Source: Curvibacter microcysteis (lineage in GTDB: Bacteria; Pseudomonadota; Gammaproteobacteria; Burkholderiales; Burkholderiaceae_C). From it: a stretch of DNA of 64,000 nucleotides. The stretch lies in NCBI RefSeq assembly GCF_028649435.1, contig NZ_JAQSIN010000009.1. The stretch is one strand, 5' to 3'. This document shows, in pieces, positions 50,153-58,014 of the stretch. The position numbers and the translations under genes were made by a program. The notes below the pieces were generated by a model. That model was not told where the DNA came from. It saw only the letters and a list, made by a program, of their open reading frames with translations, and made no database searches. The stretch's first letter is position 1. Each line of letters opens with the position of its first letter.

Positions 50153-51100
50153 ATGACCTTCAAGCCCACTCCTCGGATGCGATCGATGCCGCCCCTGCTC
50201 GCGGCGCTCTGCCTGGTGGCCGGGCTGGCTCAGGCGGAAACCGGCAAATTGCGGCTGACGGGTGGTGTGTCCTCGGTTGAAGCCACGGCGGGCGGTGGCA
50301 TCACCCCTTGGGCGGTGCTGGGCACGCAAGCCACCGATGGCGAAATTGGCGTCAGCGCCAACCTGAACCGCCTGTCCACCAACGACTATGGGCTCAGCAC
50401 CTATGGTGTGGCCTTGAACCTCAAGAACACCCTGGAGCTGTCCCTGGGCCGGCAAGACCTGTCAGCCCAACCCGCCACAGCGCTCAATGCACTGGGTTTT
50501 GCTGTCAGCCCCAACCCGCACCTGAAGATGGACATCGTGGGCGCCAAGTTGCACCTGATGGGCAATGCCGTGTTGGACTCGGACAACTGGCTGCCCGAAG
50601 TGGCCGTCGGGCTGCAGTACAAAAGCACGCAGGCGGGCTCGATCAAACCCGTGCTCGACTTCCTGGGCGCCAAGACCTCGGGCACCGATGTCTACGTGGC
50701 CGCCACCAAGCTGTTTCTGGAGCAAGGCCTGCTGCTCAACGCCACCCTGCGTTACACCAATGCCAATCAGGGTGGCCTGTTGGGGTTTGGCTCGGCCGCG
50801 CCAGGGCGCAACAGCCGCAGCTTGAACCCCGAACTGGCCGTGGCCTACCTGCTGCGCAAGGACTTGGCCATTGGCGCTGAATACCGCTTCATGCCCAACA
50901 ACCTGGAAGCCCTGGGCCGGGCCGCCGGCCTGGGCAGCGGTCTGCGCCAGGACGACTGGAAAGACATTTTTGTGGCCTGGGCACCGACCAAGAACGTGTC
51001 GCTGACCGGCGCCTATGTCGATTTGGGCCAGGTCGTGCCCGGCGTGACGGGTGGCCGCAAACAGCGTGGCCTGTACCTGTCGGGCCAAGTGGCCTACTGA
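50153..51100 (+). CDS. DUF3034 family outer-membrane-like protein
   Basis: A 315-residue exported protein with a signal peptide ending GLAQAE. The mature part is rich in amphipathic beta strands (GITPWAVLG, YGLSTYGVALNLKNTLELSLGRQDLS, VAVGLQYKST, YRFMPNNLEAL) and ends in an aromatic (SGQVAY), as in outer-membrane barrels. It matches the DUF3034 family pattern. It lies 69 bases upstream of an exported truncated hemoglobin, a recurrent pairing. Function unknown. Confidence 0.85.
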   Translation: MTFKPTPRMRSMPPLLAALCLVAGLAQAETGKLRLTGGVSSVEATAGGGITPWAVLGTQATDGEIGVSANLNRLSTNDYGLSTYGVALNLKNTLELSLGRQDLSAQPATALNALGFAVSPNPHLKMDIVGAKLHLMGNAVLDSDNWLPEVAVGLQYKSTQAGSIKPVLDFLGAKTSGTDVYVAATKLFLEQGLLLNATLRYTNANQGGLLGFGSAAPGRNSRSLNPELAVAYLLRKDLAIGAEYRFMPNNLEALGRAAGLGSGLRQDDWKDIFVAWAPTKNVSLTGAYVDLGQVVPGVTGGRKQRGLYLSGQVAY

Positions 51101-51169
51101 TGCCCCTGTGGTGGCCAGCTGGATCCACTCCGAGACTGGCCACAGCCCTCCCTCTGCCAGAGACTGACC

Positions 51170-51640
51170 ATGAAGCCCCTCACCCCACTGGCCCCCTGGG
51201 CCATGCTTTGCGCCCTGCTCCTGGCCCCGGTGGCCCAGGCCGAGCCTGATCGCTACACGCCGCCAAAAGCCAGCGACGCCTCGCTCTACCAAGCACTCGG
51301 CGCCAAAGAAGGCATCAGCCGGGTGGTCGAAGGCCTGATCCAACGCAGCACCACCAACCCACGCATCGCCGACAAGTTCAAAGACACCAACCTGAAGAAC
51401 CTGCGCGAGCAACTGGTGGACCAGATTTGCGAACTGTCCGGTGGCCCCTGCCGCTACGAAGGCAACCCCATGCGGGCCGGTCATGAAGACCTGAACCTGA
51501 ACATGGGCCACTTCAATGCCCTGGTCGAGGACCTGCAACAAGCCATGGACCAGGAAGGGGTGCCGTTTCGGCAGCAAAACCGCCTGTTGACCCTTCTGGC
51601 CCCCATGTACCGGGACGTGGTGAAAGCACCTGGGCGCTGA
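51170..51640 (+). CDS. Exported group I truncated hemoglobin
   Basis: A 156-residue globin with an N-terminal signal peptide (cleavage likely after AQA, residue 24), so the heme domain would sit in the periplasm. Family landmarks are LYQALGAKEGISRVVEGLI, the CD region CELSGGPCRYEG and proximal histidine H105 in MRAGHEDLNLNMGHF. The residue aligning with B10 tyrosine appears to be I57, so distal-pocket chemistry may differ from typical group I members. It follows the DUF3034 gene closely. Confidence 0.88.
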   Translation: MKPLTPLAPWAMLCALLLAPVAQAEPDRYTPPKASDASLYQALGAKEGISRVVEGLIQRSTTNPRIADKFKDTNLKNLREQLVDQICELSGGPCRYEGNPMRAGHEDLNLNMGHFNALVEDLQQAMDQEGVPFRQQNRLLTLLAPMYRDVVKAPGR

Positions 51641-51712
51641 GGCGGACCCAATGGATCACTCGCCGCAGACCGAGCAGACCCCAGCGCCCCAAACGTTGCC
51701 GTTGCCAAAACC

Positions 51713-52159
51713 TCAAGCCTGAAGGTCGGACTCCACCAGTGCAGCCAACTGGACCAGGGACTCCTGCCAGCCCAGGTAACACATCTCGAGCGGAATCACT
51801 GGCGGGATGTTCTCTTGCACGACGCTCAGGTCGGTCCCCCCCAACACGGGGCGGAGTTCAACCCTGACTTGGAGAACGCCGGGCAAGTTCGGATCGTCGA
51901 ACCTGTCGGTGTATCGAATCAACTCGTTCGGAACGAGCTCCAGGTACTCTCCGCCAAATGAATGGGCCTGGCCCGTCGTGAAATTGCGGAAAGACATCTT
52001 GAACGATCCCCCGACTTGGGGCTGATGGTGGTAAACCGTGCAGGTGAAGCCATAGGGGGGAAGCCATTTGGCCAGGGCCTCCGCCTCTAAAAAGGCGCGG
52101 TAGACCTTGTCGGGCGGGCTTCGAAGAACCCGGTGGAGGTGAACTCGGCGAGCAGACAT
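51713..52159 (-). CDS. SRPBCC (AHSA1-like) domain protein
   Basis: A 148-residue START/Bet v1-like protein: RVLRSPPDKVYRAFLEAEALAKWLPPYGF opening, GGSFKMSFRNF, and a C-terminal helix ending GWQESLVQLAALVESD. CAGGAA precedes the ATG. Such proteins bind small hydrophobic ligands or act as polyketide or stress-linked factors; the ligand here is unknown. It converges on the globin gene and is divergent from rpoH. Confidence 0.9.
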   Translation of the reverse strand: MSARRVHLHRVLRSPPDKVYRAFLEAEALAKWLPPYGFTCTVYHHQPQVGGSFKMSFRNFTTGQAHSFGGEYLELVPNELIRYTDRFDDPNLPGVLQVRVELRPVLGGTDLSVVQENIPPVIPLEMCYLGWQESLVQLAALVESDLQA

Positions 52160-52336
52160 GGACGTTCCTGTGAAGCTTGGGGTGGGGGGATTTTGAATGC
52201 ATCGTCCACTTTCTTAAACCCTGCTTGGTTGGCGACCCGAACAGTCCGACAGACACTGATCTGTGCCTGGTCAAGCTTTCCCCCCAGCTTGATCAACCAA
52301 GAACCTCACCCCTCAAATGGTCAGGGAACTTTGCGC

Positions 52337-52363
52337 TTAGCACTCACTCACAGAGAGTGCTAA
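52337..52363. promoter_or_regulatory. CIRCE operator (HrcA site) in front of rpoH
   Basis: TTAGCACTC, nine bases, GAGTGCTAA: a perfect match to the CIRCE consensus bound by the heat-shock repressor HrcA. It lies 27 bases before the rpoH start at 52391 and overlaps the predicted promoter. Confidence 0.93.
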
Positions 52364-52366
52364 TAT
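52337..52366 (+). promoter_or_regulatory. Predicted rpoH promoter inside CIRCE
   Basis: TTAGCA (52337-52342) as -35, an 18-base spacer, and TAATAT (52361-52366) as -10 with an upstream TG (extended -10). The start point would fall near 52373, leaving a short leader with AAAGGA before the ATG at 52391. Repressor binding would block the polymerase directly. Confidence 0.6.
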
Positions 52367-52390
52367 CGCCTCATGGAAAGGATTTCTGGT

Positions 52391-53329
52391 ATGAAATTTC
52401 AAACTGGAGTCAATGCCACGGCCCTCGCCCCGGTGAACCCGTGGGGCATGGTCCCGGCACTGGGTAACCTCGACGCCTACATCACGGCTGTCAACCGCTT
52501 GCCCATGCTCACGCTGGAAGAAGAACAACGCTACGCCCGCGATCTGCGCGACCACAACAGCGTGGACGCAGCCGGCCGCCTGGTGTTGTCGCACCTGCGC
52601 CTGGTGGTGTCGGTGTCGCGCCAGTACCTGGGCTACGGCTTGCCACAAGGCGACCTGATCCAGGAAGGCAATGTGGGCCTGATGAAGGCCGTCAAGCGCT
52701 TTGACCCTGAGCAAGGCGTGCGCCTGGTCAGTTACGCGCTGCACTGGATCAAGGCCGAGATCCACGAATACATTTTGAAGAACTGGCGCATGGTCAAGGT
52801 CGCCACGACCAAGGCCCAACGCAAGCTGTTCTTCAACCTGCGGTCAATGAAGCAAGGCTTCAAGACCGACGCCATGGAAGAAGGCGCGACCCACCGCGAC
52901 ACCCTGAGCAACGCTGAAATTGACATGATGGCGGAGCAGCTCAAGGTCAAGCGCGAAGAGGTCATGGAGATGGAAACCCGGATGTCCGGTGGCGACGTGC
53001 TGCTGGACCCCTCGCCCTCCGATGACGGTGAGCAAGCTTTTGGCCCCATCGCCTACTTGGCCGATGCCGCCCATGAACCGACGGCCATGATCGAGTCCCA
53101 TCAGCGCGACGTGTTGGCCAGCGATGGCATTGCTGCCGCACTGGAAGGCCTGGATGAGCGCAGCCGCCGCATCGTGGAAGAGCGCTGGCTCAAGGTCAAT
53201 GACGACGGCTCGGGCGGCATGACGCTGCATGAGTTGGCGGCTGAATACAAGGTCAGTGCCGAGCGGATCCGCCAGATCGAGGTCGCGGCCATGAAAAAGA
53301 TGAAGAAGGCCTTGGTCGAATACGCCTGA
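52391..53329 (+). CDS. rpoH: RNA polymerase sigma factor RpoH (sigma-32)
   Basis: A 312-residue heat-shock sigma factor. Region 1.2/2: NLDAYITAVNRLPMLTLEEEQRYARDL and LVLSHLRLVVSVSRQYLGYGLPQGDLIQEGNVGLMKAVKRFDP; the RpoH box QRKLFFNLR; region 4: MTLHELAAEYKVSAERIRQIEVAAMKKMK. An earlier ATG at 52373 would lie at the predicted transcription start, so 52391 with AAAGGA is preferred. It directs transcription of chaperone and protease genes. Confidence 0.96.
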   Translation: MKFQTGVNATALAPVNPWGMVPALGNLDAYITAVNRLPMLTLEEEQRYARDLRDHNSVDAAGRLVLSHLRLVVSVSRQYLGYGLPQGDLIQEGNVGLMKAVKRFDPEQGVRLVSYALHWIKAEIHEYILKNWRMVKVATTKAQRKLFFNLRSMKQGFKTDAMEEGATHRDTLSNAEIDMMAEQLKVKREEVMEMETRMSGGDVLLDPSPSDDGEQAFGPIAYLADAAHEPTAMIESHQRDVLASDGIAAALEGLDERSRRIVEERWLKVNDDGSGGMTLHELAAEYKVSAERIRQIEVAAMKKMKKALVEYA

Positions 53330-53357
53330 ATGGCGGCGCCGACCTTGTTCCCACCCC

Positions 53358-53380
53358 AAGCCGGCTTGTCCGGCTTTTTT
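53358..53380 (+). terminator. Intrinsic terminator after rpoH
   Basis: AAGCCGG and CCGGCTT form a 7-bp stem with loop CTTGT, followed by a T run (53375-53380), 29 bases after the stop. Confidence 0.88.
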
Positions 53381-53499
53381 CTTGCCTGGGCGAAAGCCCT
53401 TGGCCTACCCTGACGAACCCTGGCGCCAAACAGCCGCGCTTTGATGCACACTCAGCCGGTTCATCTTTCAGCCTCTTTTGACCGCCCGGAGCGAATGTC

Positions 53500-54513
53500 A
53501 TGCCTTTCACGCCCACCCGCCGCCAGACCCTTGGCAAGATCTTGCTGAGTTCATTGACCCTCGCCAGCGGCTTGGGCATGGGCAGCGCCCAAGCCGACCT
53601 GGCCACGCCAGGGTGGCCCAGCAAGACGGTGCGCATCGTTGTCGGTTTCCCGGGCGGGTCCTCACCAGATCTGGTGGCACGCACCCTGGCAGAACCTTTG
53701 TCCAAGGCCCTGGGACAGCCCGTCATTGTGGAAAACCGCGTCGGTGCCGCCGGCAACATTGCGGCCCAACTGGTGGCCCAGGCCACCGACCAGCACACCC
53801 TGGGCCTGATGATCAATGGCAACATGACGGTGGCGCGTCTGCTCAACCCCAAACTGGGCTTTGATCCACTGAAGGACTTGGCACCCATCAGCCTGATCGC
53901 GACGGCGCCCCTGGTGCTCGCGACCCCAGCCTCGCCATCGACCAGTGCTTTGAACGCCAAGGCCGCGCTGGACAGCGCACGCCAGGCGGGATCGCAATGG
54001 AGCTACGGCAGCCCCGGCGTGGGCACCGTGGCCCACATCGGCATGGAAGCCCTCAAAGGGCGAGCCAAGATGGAAGCCGTGCACGTGCCCTACCCTGGCA
54101 ATCCTCAGGTCATCACCGGCATGATCGGCGGGCAATTGCAGTTGGCCCTGTTGCCGCCCGGCCTGGCCCAGGCCCAGATCAAAGCGGGCAAGCTGCATGC
54201 CATCGCGGTGACGTCCAGCACGCGCAGCACCTTGGTGCCTGATATCCCCAGCCTCAGCGAAGCGGGCGTGCCGGGCTTCAACCTGGAGATTTGGGATGCC
54301 CTGGCAGCACCGGCGTCGATGCCTGCACCCATCGTGGCGCGCTTGTCGGCCCTGGTCAGCGAGATCAGCCGCTCACCCGACGTGCGAGCCAAGCTGTACC
54401 AGCAAGGTTGGCAGGTGGTGGGCTCGTCTTCAGAGGGCCTGGCCAATCGCATCCAGTCAGACTTAAAGAGCCTGGGTGAAGTGGTTCAGCGTCAGGGCAT
54501 CAAAACCGACTGA
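53500..54513 (+). CDS. Bug/TctC-type tripartite tricarboxylate transporter binding protein
   Basis: A 337-residue periplasmic binding protein. The signal peptide (MPFTPTRRQTLGKILLSSLTLASG...AQA) contains a twin arginine and may be a Tat signal. Family motifs are WPSKTVRIVVGFPGGSSPDLVAR, LGQPVIVENRVGAAGNIAAQLVA and GVPGFNLEIWDALAAPASMP. Bug proteins bind carboxylates or other small solutes; no TctAB membrane genes are adjacent, so it is an orphan as is common in Burkholderiales. GGAG precedes the ATG. Confidence 0.93.
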   Translation: MPFTPTRRQTLGKILLSSLTLASGLGMGSAQADLATPGWPSKTVRIVVGFPGGSSPDLVARTLAEPLSKALGQPVIVENRVGAAGNIAAQLVAQATDQHTLGLMINGNMTVARLLNPKLGFDPLKDLAPISLIATAPLVLATPASPSTSALNAKAALDSARQAGSQWSYGSPGVGTVAHIGMEALKGRAKMEAVHVPYPGNPQVITGMIGGQLQLALLPPGLAQAQIKAGKLHAIAVTSSTRSTLVPDIPSLSEAGVPGFNLEIWDALAAPASMPAPIVARLSALVSEISRSPDVRAKLYQQGWQVVGSSSEGLANRIQSDLKSLGEVVQRQGIKTD

Positions 54514-54527
54514 CGCCTGGGCGTCAG
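54510..54527 (+). other. Perfect hairpin over the Bug gene stop codon
   Basis: CTGACGCC (54510-54517) and GGCGTCAG (54520-54527) form an 8-bp inverted repeat that includes the TGA stop. There is no T-tract, so it is not a standard intrinsic terminator; it may protect the 3' end. Confidence 0.45.
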
Positions 54528-54605
54528 CGCGGCGACCAAGCCTGGGTCCCGCGCAGGGAGTGCTCAAGGGATGAACAGGCCTCCTGCAGCGGTGCCTGTC
54601 AAGGT

Positions 54606-55217
54606 TCAAGAATTTTTGAGCAGGATCTTCAGGTCCGACAGCAAGGCCTGCGGGCCTGAGCCGTAGCGCGCGAACAGGCGCAGACGCCCTTGGGGGTCGT
54701 ACAGGTAGGACCCCGCTGAGTGGTCCATGGTGTAGCTGGTGGGGGTCTTGCCCTCGACCTTCTTGTAATAAATTTTGAAGTCCTTGGCCAAAGCCGTCAG
54801 TTGCTCGGGACTGTCGGCACGCAAAGCAATGAAGCTGGGGTCGAAATTGGCCATGTAGGCCTTCAACAGCTCAGGCGTGTCCCGCGGTGGGTCGATGGAG
54901 ATGAAAATGCCTTGCAGGCGTTCACCATCGGCGCCCAATTGACGCTTCACCTCCGCCAATTCGGACATGGTGGTGGGACACACGTCCGGGCACTGGGTGT
55001 AGCCAAAGAACACCACCACAGCCTTGCCTTTGAAATCAGCCAGGGTGCGAATCTGGCCGTTCTGGTCGGGCAGGCTGAAGTTGCGCGCGTACTCGGCCCC
55101 CGTGATGTCCACCGCCTTGAATTCGGTCTTGGCGGGGGCGCAGGCGGTGAGCACAGCAGCGCCTGCTGTGACGGCCAAGGCACTGAGGATGAGGCGAAGG
55201 GCGTGGCGTTTGTGCAT
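54606..55217 (-). CDS. SCO family copper protein for cytochrome c oxidase assembly
   Basis: A 203-residue Sco1/SenC-type protein. Lipobox cysteine C26 (VLTAC) anchors it to the membrane. The thioredoxin-fold copper site has C76 and C80 in GYTQCPDVCPTTM and H166 in MDHSAGSYLYDP. It delivers copper to the CuA site of subunit II. It is the last gene of the surf1-ScoLike-ctaA-ctaB-sco run, 4 bases after ctaB. Confidence 0.94.
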   Translation of the reverse strand: MHKRHALRLILSALAVTAGAAVLTACAPAKTEFKAVDITGAEYARNFSLPDQNGQIRTLADFKGKAVVVFFGYTQCPDVCPTTMSELAEVKRQLGADGERLQGIFISIDPPRDTPELLKAYMANFDPSFIALRADSPEQLTALAKDFKIYYKKVEGKTPTSYTMDHSAGSYLYDPQGRLRLFARYGSGPQALLSDLKILLKNS

Positions 55218-55221
55218 GGCG

Positions 55222-56118
55222 TCAGAACAGGTAGTGGTCGATCAACAAGGCCGCAAACAGCAAGCTCAGGTGAATCAGAGAAAAGCGGAAGGTGCGGCGC
55301 GCCAGCTCATCCGAGTACGAGCGCCACAGGGCAAAGGCGTAACCAATGAAACCCAGGCTCAGCACCACGGCGGCGGCCAGATAGAACCACGAGCTCATAC
55401 CGTAGACAAAAGGCATCAAGCAGGCAGCCAAGAGCACAAAGGTGTAGAGCAAGACCTGCAAACGGGTGAATTCATTCCCGTGCGTGACTGGCAGCATGGG
55501 CAGGCCCGACTTGCGGTAGTCCTCGACCCGATACAAGGCCAAGGCCCAGAAATGGGGCGGGGTCCACAAAAAGATGATCAGGAACAGGATCAAGGCTTCG
55601 GGGCCGACATCCCCGGTCATGGCGGCCCAACCCAGCACTGGCGGCATGGCGCCCGAGGCGCCACCAATGACGATGTTCTGGGGTGTCAGCGGCTTCAGGA
55701 TCACGGTGTACACCACCGCATAGCCGACAAAGGTGGCAAAGGTCAGCCACATGGTCAATGGATTGACCCACACGTAAAGCAACACCGAGCCCGCCGAGCA
55801 CAGCAGCGCTGAGAAGATCAGCGCCTGGCGATCGCTCAACTCGCCACGCGCCGTGGGCCGCCAGGAGGTGCGCTTCATCTTGGCATCGATGCCTTTTTCA
55901 ACCAGGCAATTGAAAGCGGCAGCTGCGCCCGCCACCAACCAGATGCCTGCGCAGGCAATGGCCGCCAATCGCAGGTCGTCCAAGTTGGGCAGGCCAGGGA
56001 CGGCCAGCACCATGCCGATCAAGGCACAGAAGACGATCAGTTGCACCACACGGGGCTTGGTCAGGGCATAGAACTGCCGCACCAGGGAGGGGTAGGAAAC
56101 AGGGGTGGCGACACTCAT
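55222..56118 (-). CDS. ctaB: Heme O synthase (protoheme IX farnesyltransferase)
   Basis: A 298-residue UbiA-family membrane enzyme. The aspartate-rich site is in FNCLVEKGIDAKMKRTSWRP, and TPPHFWALALYRVEDYRKSGLPMLP is a conserved loop. About eight to nine membrane segments. It adds a farnesyl group to heme B. Its ATG overlaps the ctaA stop (ATGA), so the two are coupled. Confidence 0.96.
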   Translation of the reverse strand: MSVATPVSYPSLVRQFYALTKPRVVQLIVFCALIGMVLAVPGLPNLDDLRLAAIACAGIWLVAGAAAAFNCLVEKGIDAKMKRTSWRPTARGELSDRQALIFSALLCSAGSVLLYVWVNPLTMWLTFATFVGYAVVYTVILKPLTPQNIVIGGASGAMPPVLGWAAMTGDVGPEALILFLIIFLWTPPHFWALALYRVEDYRKSGLPMLPVTHGNEFTRLQVLLYTFVLLAACLMPFVYGMSSWFYLAAAVVLSLGFIGYAFALWRSYSDELARRTFRFSLIHLSLLFAALLIDHYLF

Positions 56119-57281
56119 GCGGACAGTCTCGATGCGCTCGGGGGAACAGGTTGAATTTCAGCTGGGGCCCACGGTGTGCACAGCACCCGTGTCAGCACCA
56201 GAACCAGGGCGGCAGCTCCACCGGTGTGGGCCACAGCAGCCAACAAAGGCCAGCCCAGCACCACGTTGCTCAGACCGGTCAGCAATTGCAGCAACAGCAA
56301 ACCCGCCAGCCAGTGAGCCAGGCCTTGCAGACCAGACGTCTTTTTCAAGCGCCAGGCCAGGTAGCCCAGCACGACAAACACGAGGTAAGCTGATAAACGG
56401 TGGACGTAATGGATGCCCGTCAAGGCAGCAAATGAGATGTGCTCGCCGTTGGACAACAAGCCCAGGGGTCGCCACAACTCAAAGCCCTGGGCCAGGTTCA
56501 TCTCAGGCCACCATTGGCCTTGGCATTGGGGAAAACTGGTGCAAGCCAGCACCGCGTAATTGGTGCTGACCCAACCGCCCAAAAGGATCTGAATGGCAAG
56601 CACCAACACGCCAAGCCAGACCCAAGGCAGCAAGTTGCGTGGCAGTCTCACTGGGTTCGGCATCGTCCACTGGGCCAGCCGGGCTGACTGGGCGGCCAGC
56701 AGCACCAGCAAGAGCAAACCGCCCGCCAAGTGCAAAGTCACGATGGCCGGGAACAGCTTCATGGTGACGGTCAAAGCGCCAAAAGCGCCCTGCACGCAAA
56801 CCCACACCAGAGTCAAGGCAGGCAAGAGCAGACCCAACTTGGGCTGACCCTGCGCGCTGCGACGCCGGGCCTCCTTGGCGCTCATCACCAAGAGGCCAAT
56901 GATCAAGACGCCGACACCGGTGGCCAGATAACGGTGCACCATTTCCACCCAAGCCTTGCTGTGGGTCACCGGGCCCGTGGGCAAAGCTTCTTGGGCTGCT
57001 GCGATGTCTTGGCGAGCCCCCACGGGGGTGGCCTGGCCATAGCAACCGGGCCAGTCAGGGCAGCCCAGCCCCGAGTCAGTCAAGCGGGTGAAAGCGCCGA
57101 ACAAGACCAAATCAAAGGTCAGCAGCAGCGTGACCGCCGTGAGCGCTTGCAAACGCCCCAAAGGTGTGGCCGAACGGTGACGCAACCACCACCACAGCAG
57201 GGGGCCGGAGGCCACCAGGGCACCCGTCAGCATCACCTGCAACAGCGGCGACAGGTCGTACAGGGCTTGGGAGGTGTTCAT
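56115..57281 (-). CDS. ctaA: Heme A synthase (CtaA/COX15)
   Basis: A 388-residue eight-TM enzyme that oxidises heme O to heme A. Heme-ligand-bearing helices are recognisable in FGAFTRLTDSGLGCPDWPGCYGQ, MVHRYLATGVGVLI, VTLHLAGGLLLLV and GIHYVHRLSAYLVF; TNYAVLACTSFPQCQGQW is the second cysteine loop. It lies 4 bases after the Sco-like gene. Confidence 0.95.
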   Translation of the reverse strand: MNTSQALYDLSPLLQVMLTGALVASGPLLWWWLRHRSATPLGRLQALTAVTLLLTFDLVLFGAFTRLTDSGLGCPDWPGCYGQATPVGARQDIAAAQEALPTGPVTHSKAWVEMVHRYLATGVGVLIIGLLVMSAKEARRRSAQGQPKLGLLLPALTLVWVCVQGAFGALTVTMKLFPAIVTLHLAGGLLLLVLLAAQSARLAQWTMPNPVRLPRNLLPWVWLGVLVLAIQILLGGWVSTNYAVLACTSFPQCQGQWWPEMNLAQGFELWRPLGLLSNGEHISFAALTGIHYVHRLSAYLVFVVLGYLAWRLKKTSGLQGLAHWLAGLLLLQLLTGLSNVVLGWPLLAAVAHTGGAAALVLVLTRVLCTPWAPAEIQPVPPSASRLSA

Positions 57282-57285
57282 GCGC

Positions 57286-58014
57286 TCAGCGCCCCGCCTC
57301 GTCCCAGGAGGCCGATGCGCGCATCAGGCGTTCCAAGTCTTTCTTGGCTTTGGCGGCCCCCGCCAAGTCGAGCCGGGCCGGAAAGCGCAGCATCCAGTGC
57401 CCCATCGGGTCCACCACATAAAGGTGGTCCTCGATCTGATGCCCCGAAGCGGGGCTCAGCCAAGCCGCAAGCGCTTCGGAAGGCACTCGCAAAATGGTCG
57501 CCTGGTCCAGCGCGGGCAACAAGCTGCTTTTGACCGGTGCTTCATCGTTGACCAGCCAGACCCAGTCCATTCGGTCTTTGTCCTTGCCCAGGCTCTCTCT
57601 CAACTGGCGCTGCAGGTAGAGGTGCTGTTCGCACACGGACTCACAGGCCCCACTCGCCACACTGATCAACAGCCACTGGCCTTTGAGCTTGGGCAAGGGG
57701 ACAGATTGCCCCTCCAGCGAGCGCGCCGCCACGCTGGGCAGCTCGCGCTGCGGCTCGATCAACTCGCCAAAGCTGCGCTGGCCGCTGGGACGCACCACGT
57801 AATAGGTGAAGTACGAAGCGATCACGGGCGCAGCACAGACCGCCAGCACCGCCAGCATCTTCAGGCGTCCCAGGCGCGTGCGTGGCCCCGCCACGTTGGC
57901 CGCCAATTGGTCGGCCGCCGGCAGGGTGTGAATCGTCAGCCCCAGTGGGGCTTCAGGGTCGGACTTCAGGGTCTGCGGAGCGGAAGAAGCGTCGGACAAT
58001 TTGGAACCAGACAT
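57286..58014 (-). CDS. Sco-like thioredoxin-fold membrane protein in the oxidase assembly operon
   Basis: A 242-residue protein with one membrane span (~50-72, LKMLAVLAVCAAPVIASYFTYYVV) and a soluble domain that resembles Sco proteins: LKGQWLLISVASGACESVC has a CxxxC pair (C124, C128), and IEDHLYVVDPMGHWMLRFP supplies H197 in the position of the Sco histidine. It could bind copper or act as a thiol reductase during CuA assembly. The ATG at 58014 lies inside the upstream surf1 gene (62-base overlap). Usually annotated as hypothetical; the Sco relation is my reading. Confidence 0.75.
   Translation of the reverse strand: MSGSKLSDASSAPQTLKSDPEAPLGLTIHTLPAADQLAANVAGPRTRLGRLKMLAVLAVCAAPVIASYFTYYVVRPSGQRSFGELIEPQRELPSVAARSLEGQSVPLPKLKGQWLLISVASGACESVCEQHLYLQRQLRESLGKDKDRMDWVWLVNDEAPVKSSLLPALDQATILRVPSEALAAWLSPASGHQIEDHLYVVDPMGHWMLRFPARLDLAGAAKAKKDLERLMRASASWDEAGR

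Noticed and set aside
52286..52296. TTGATCAA palindrome upstream of rpoH considered as an FNR/Anr box
   Set aside because: The half sites lack the four-base spacer of TTGAT-N4-ATCAA.
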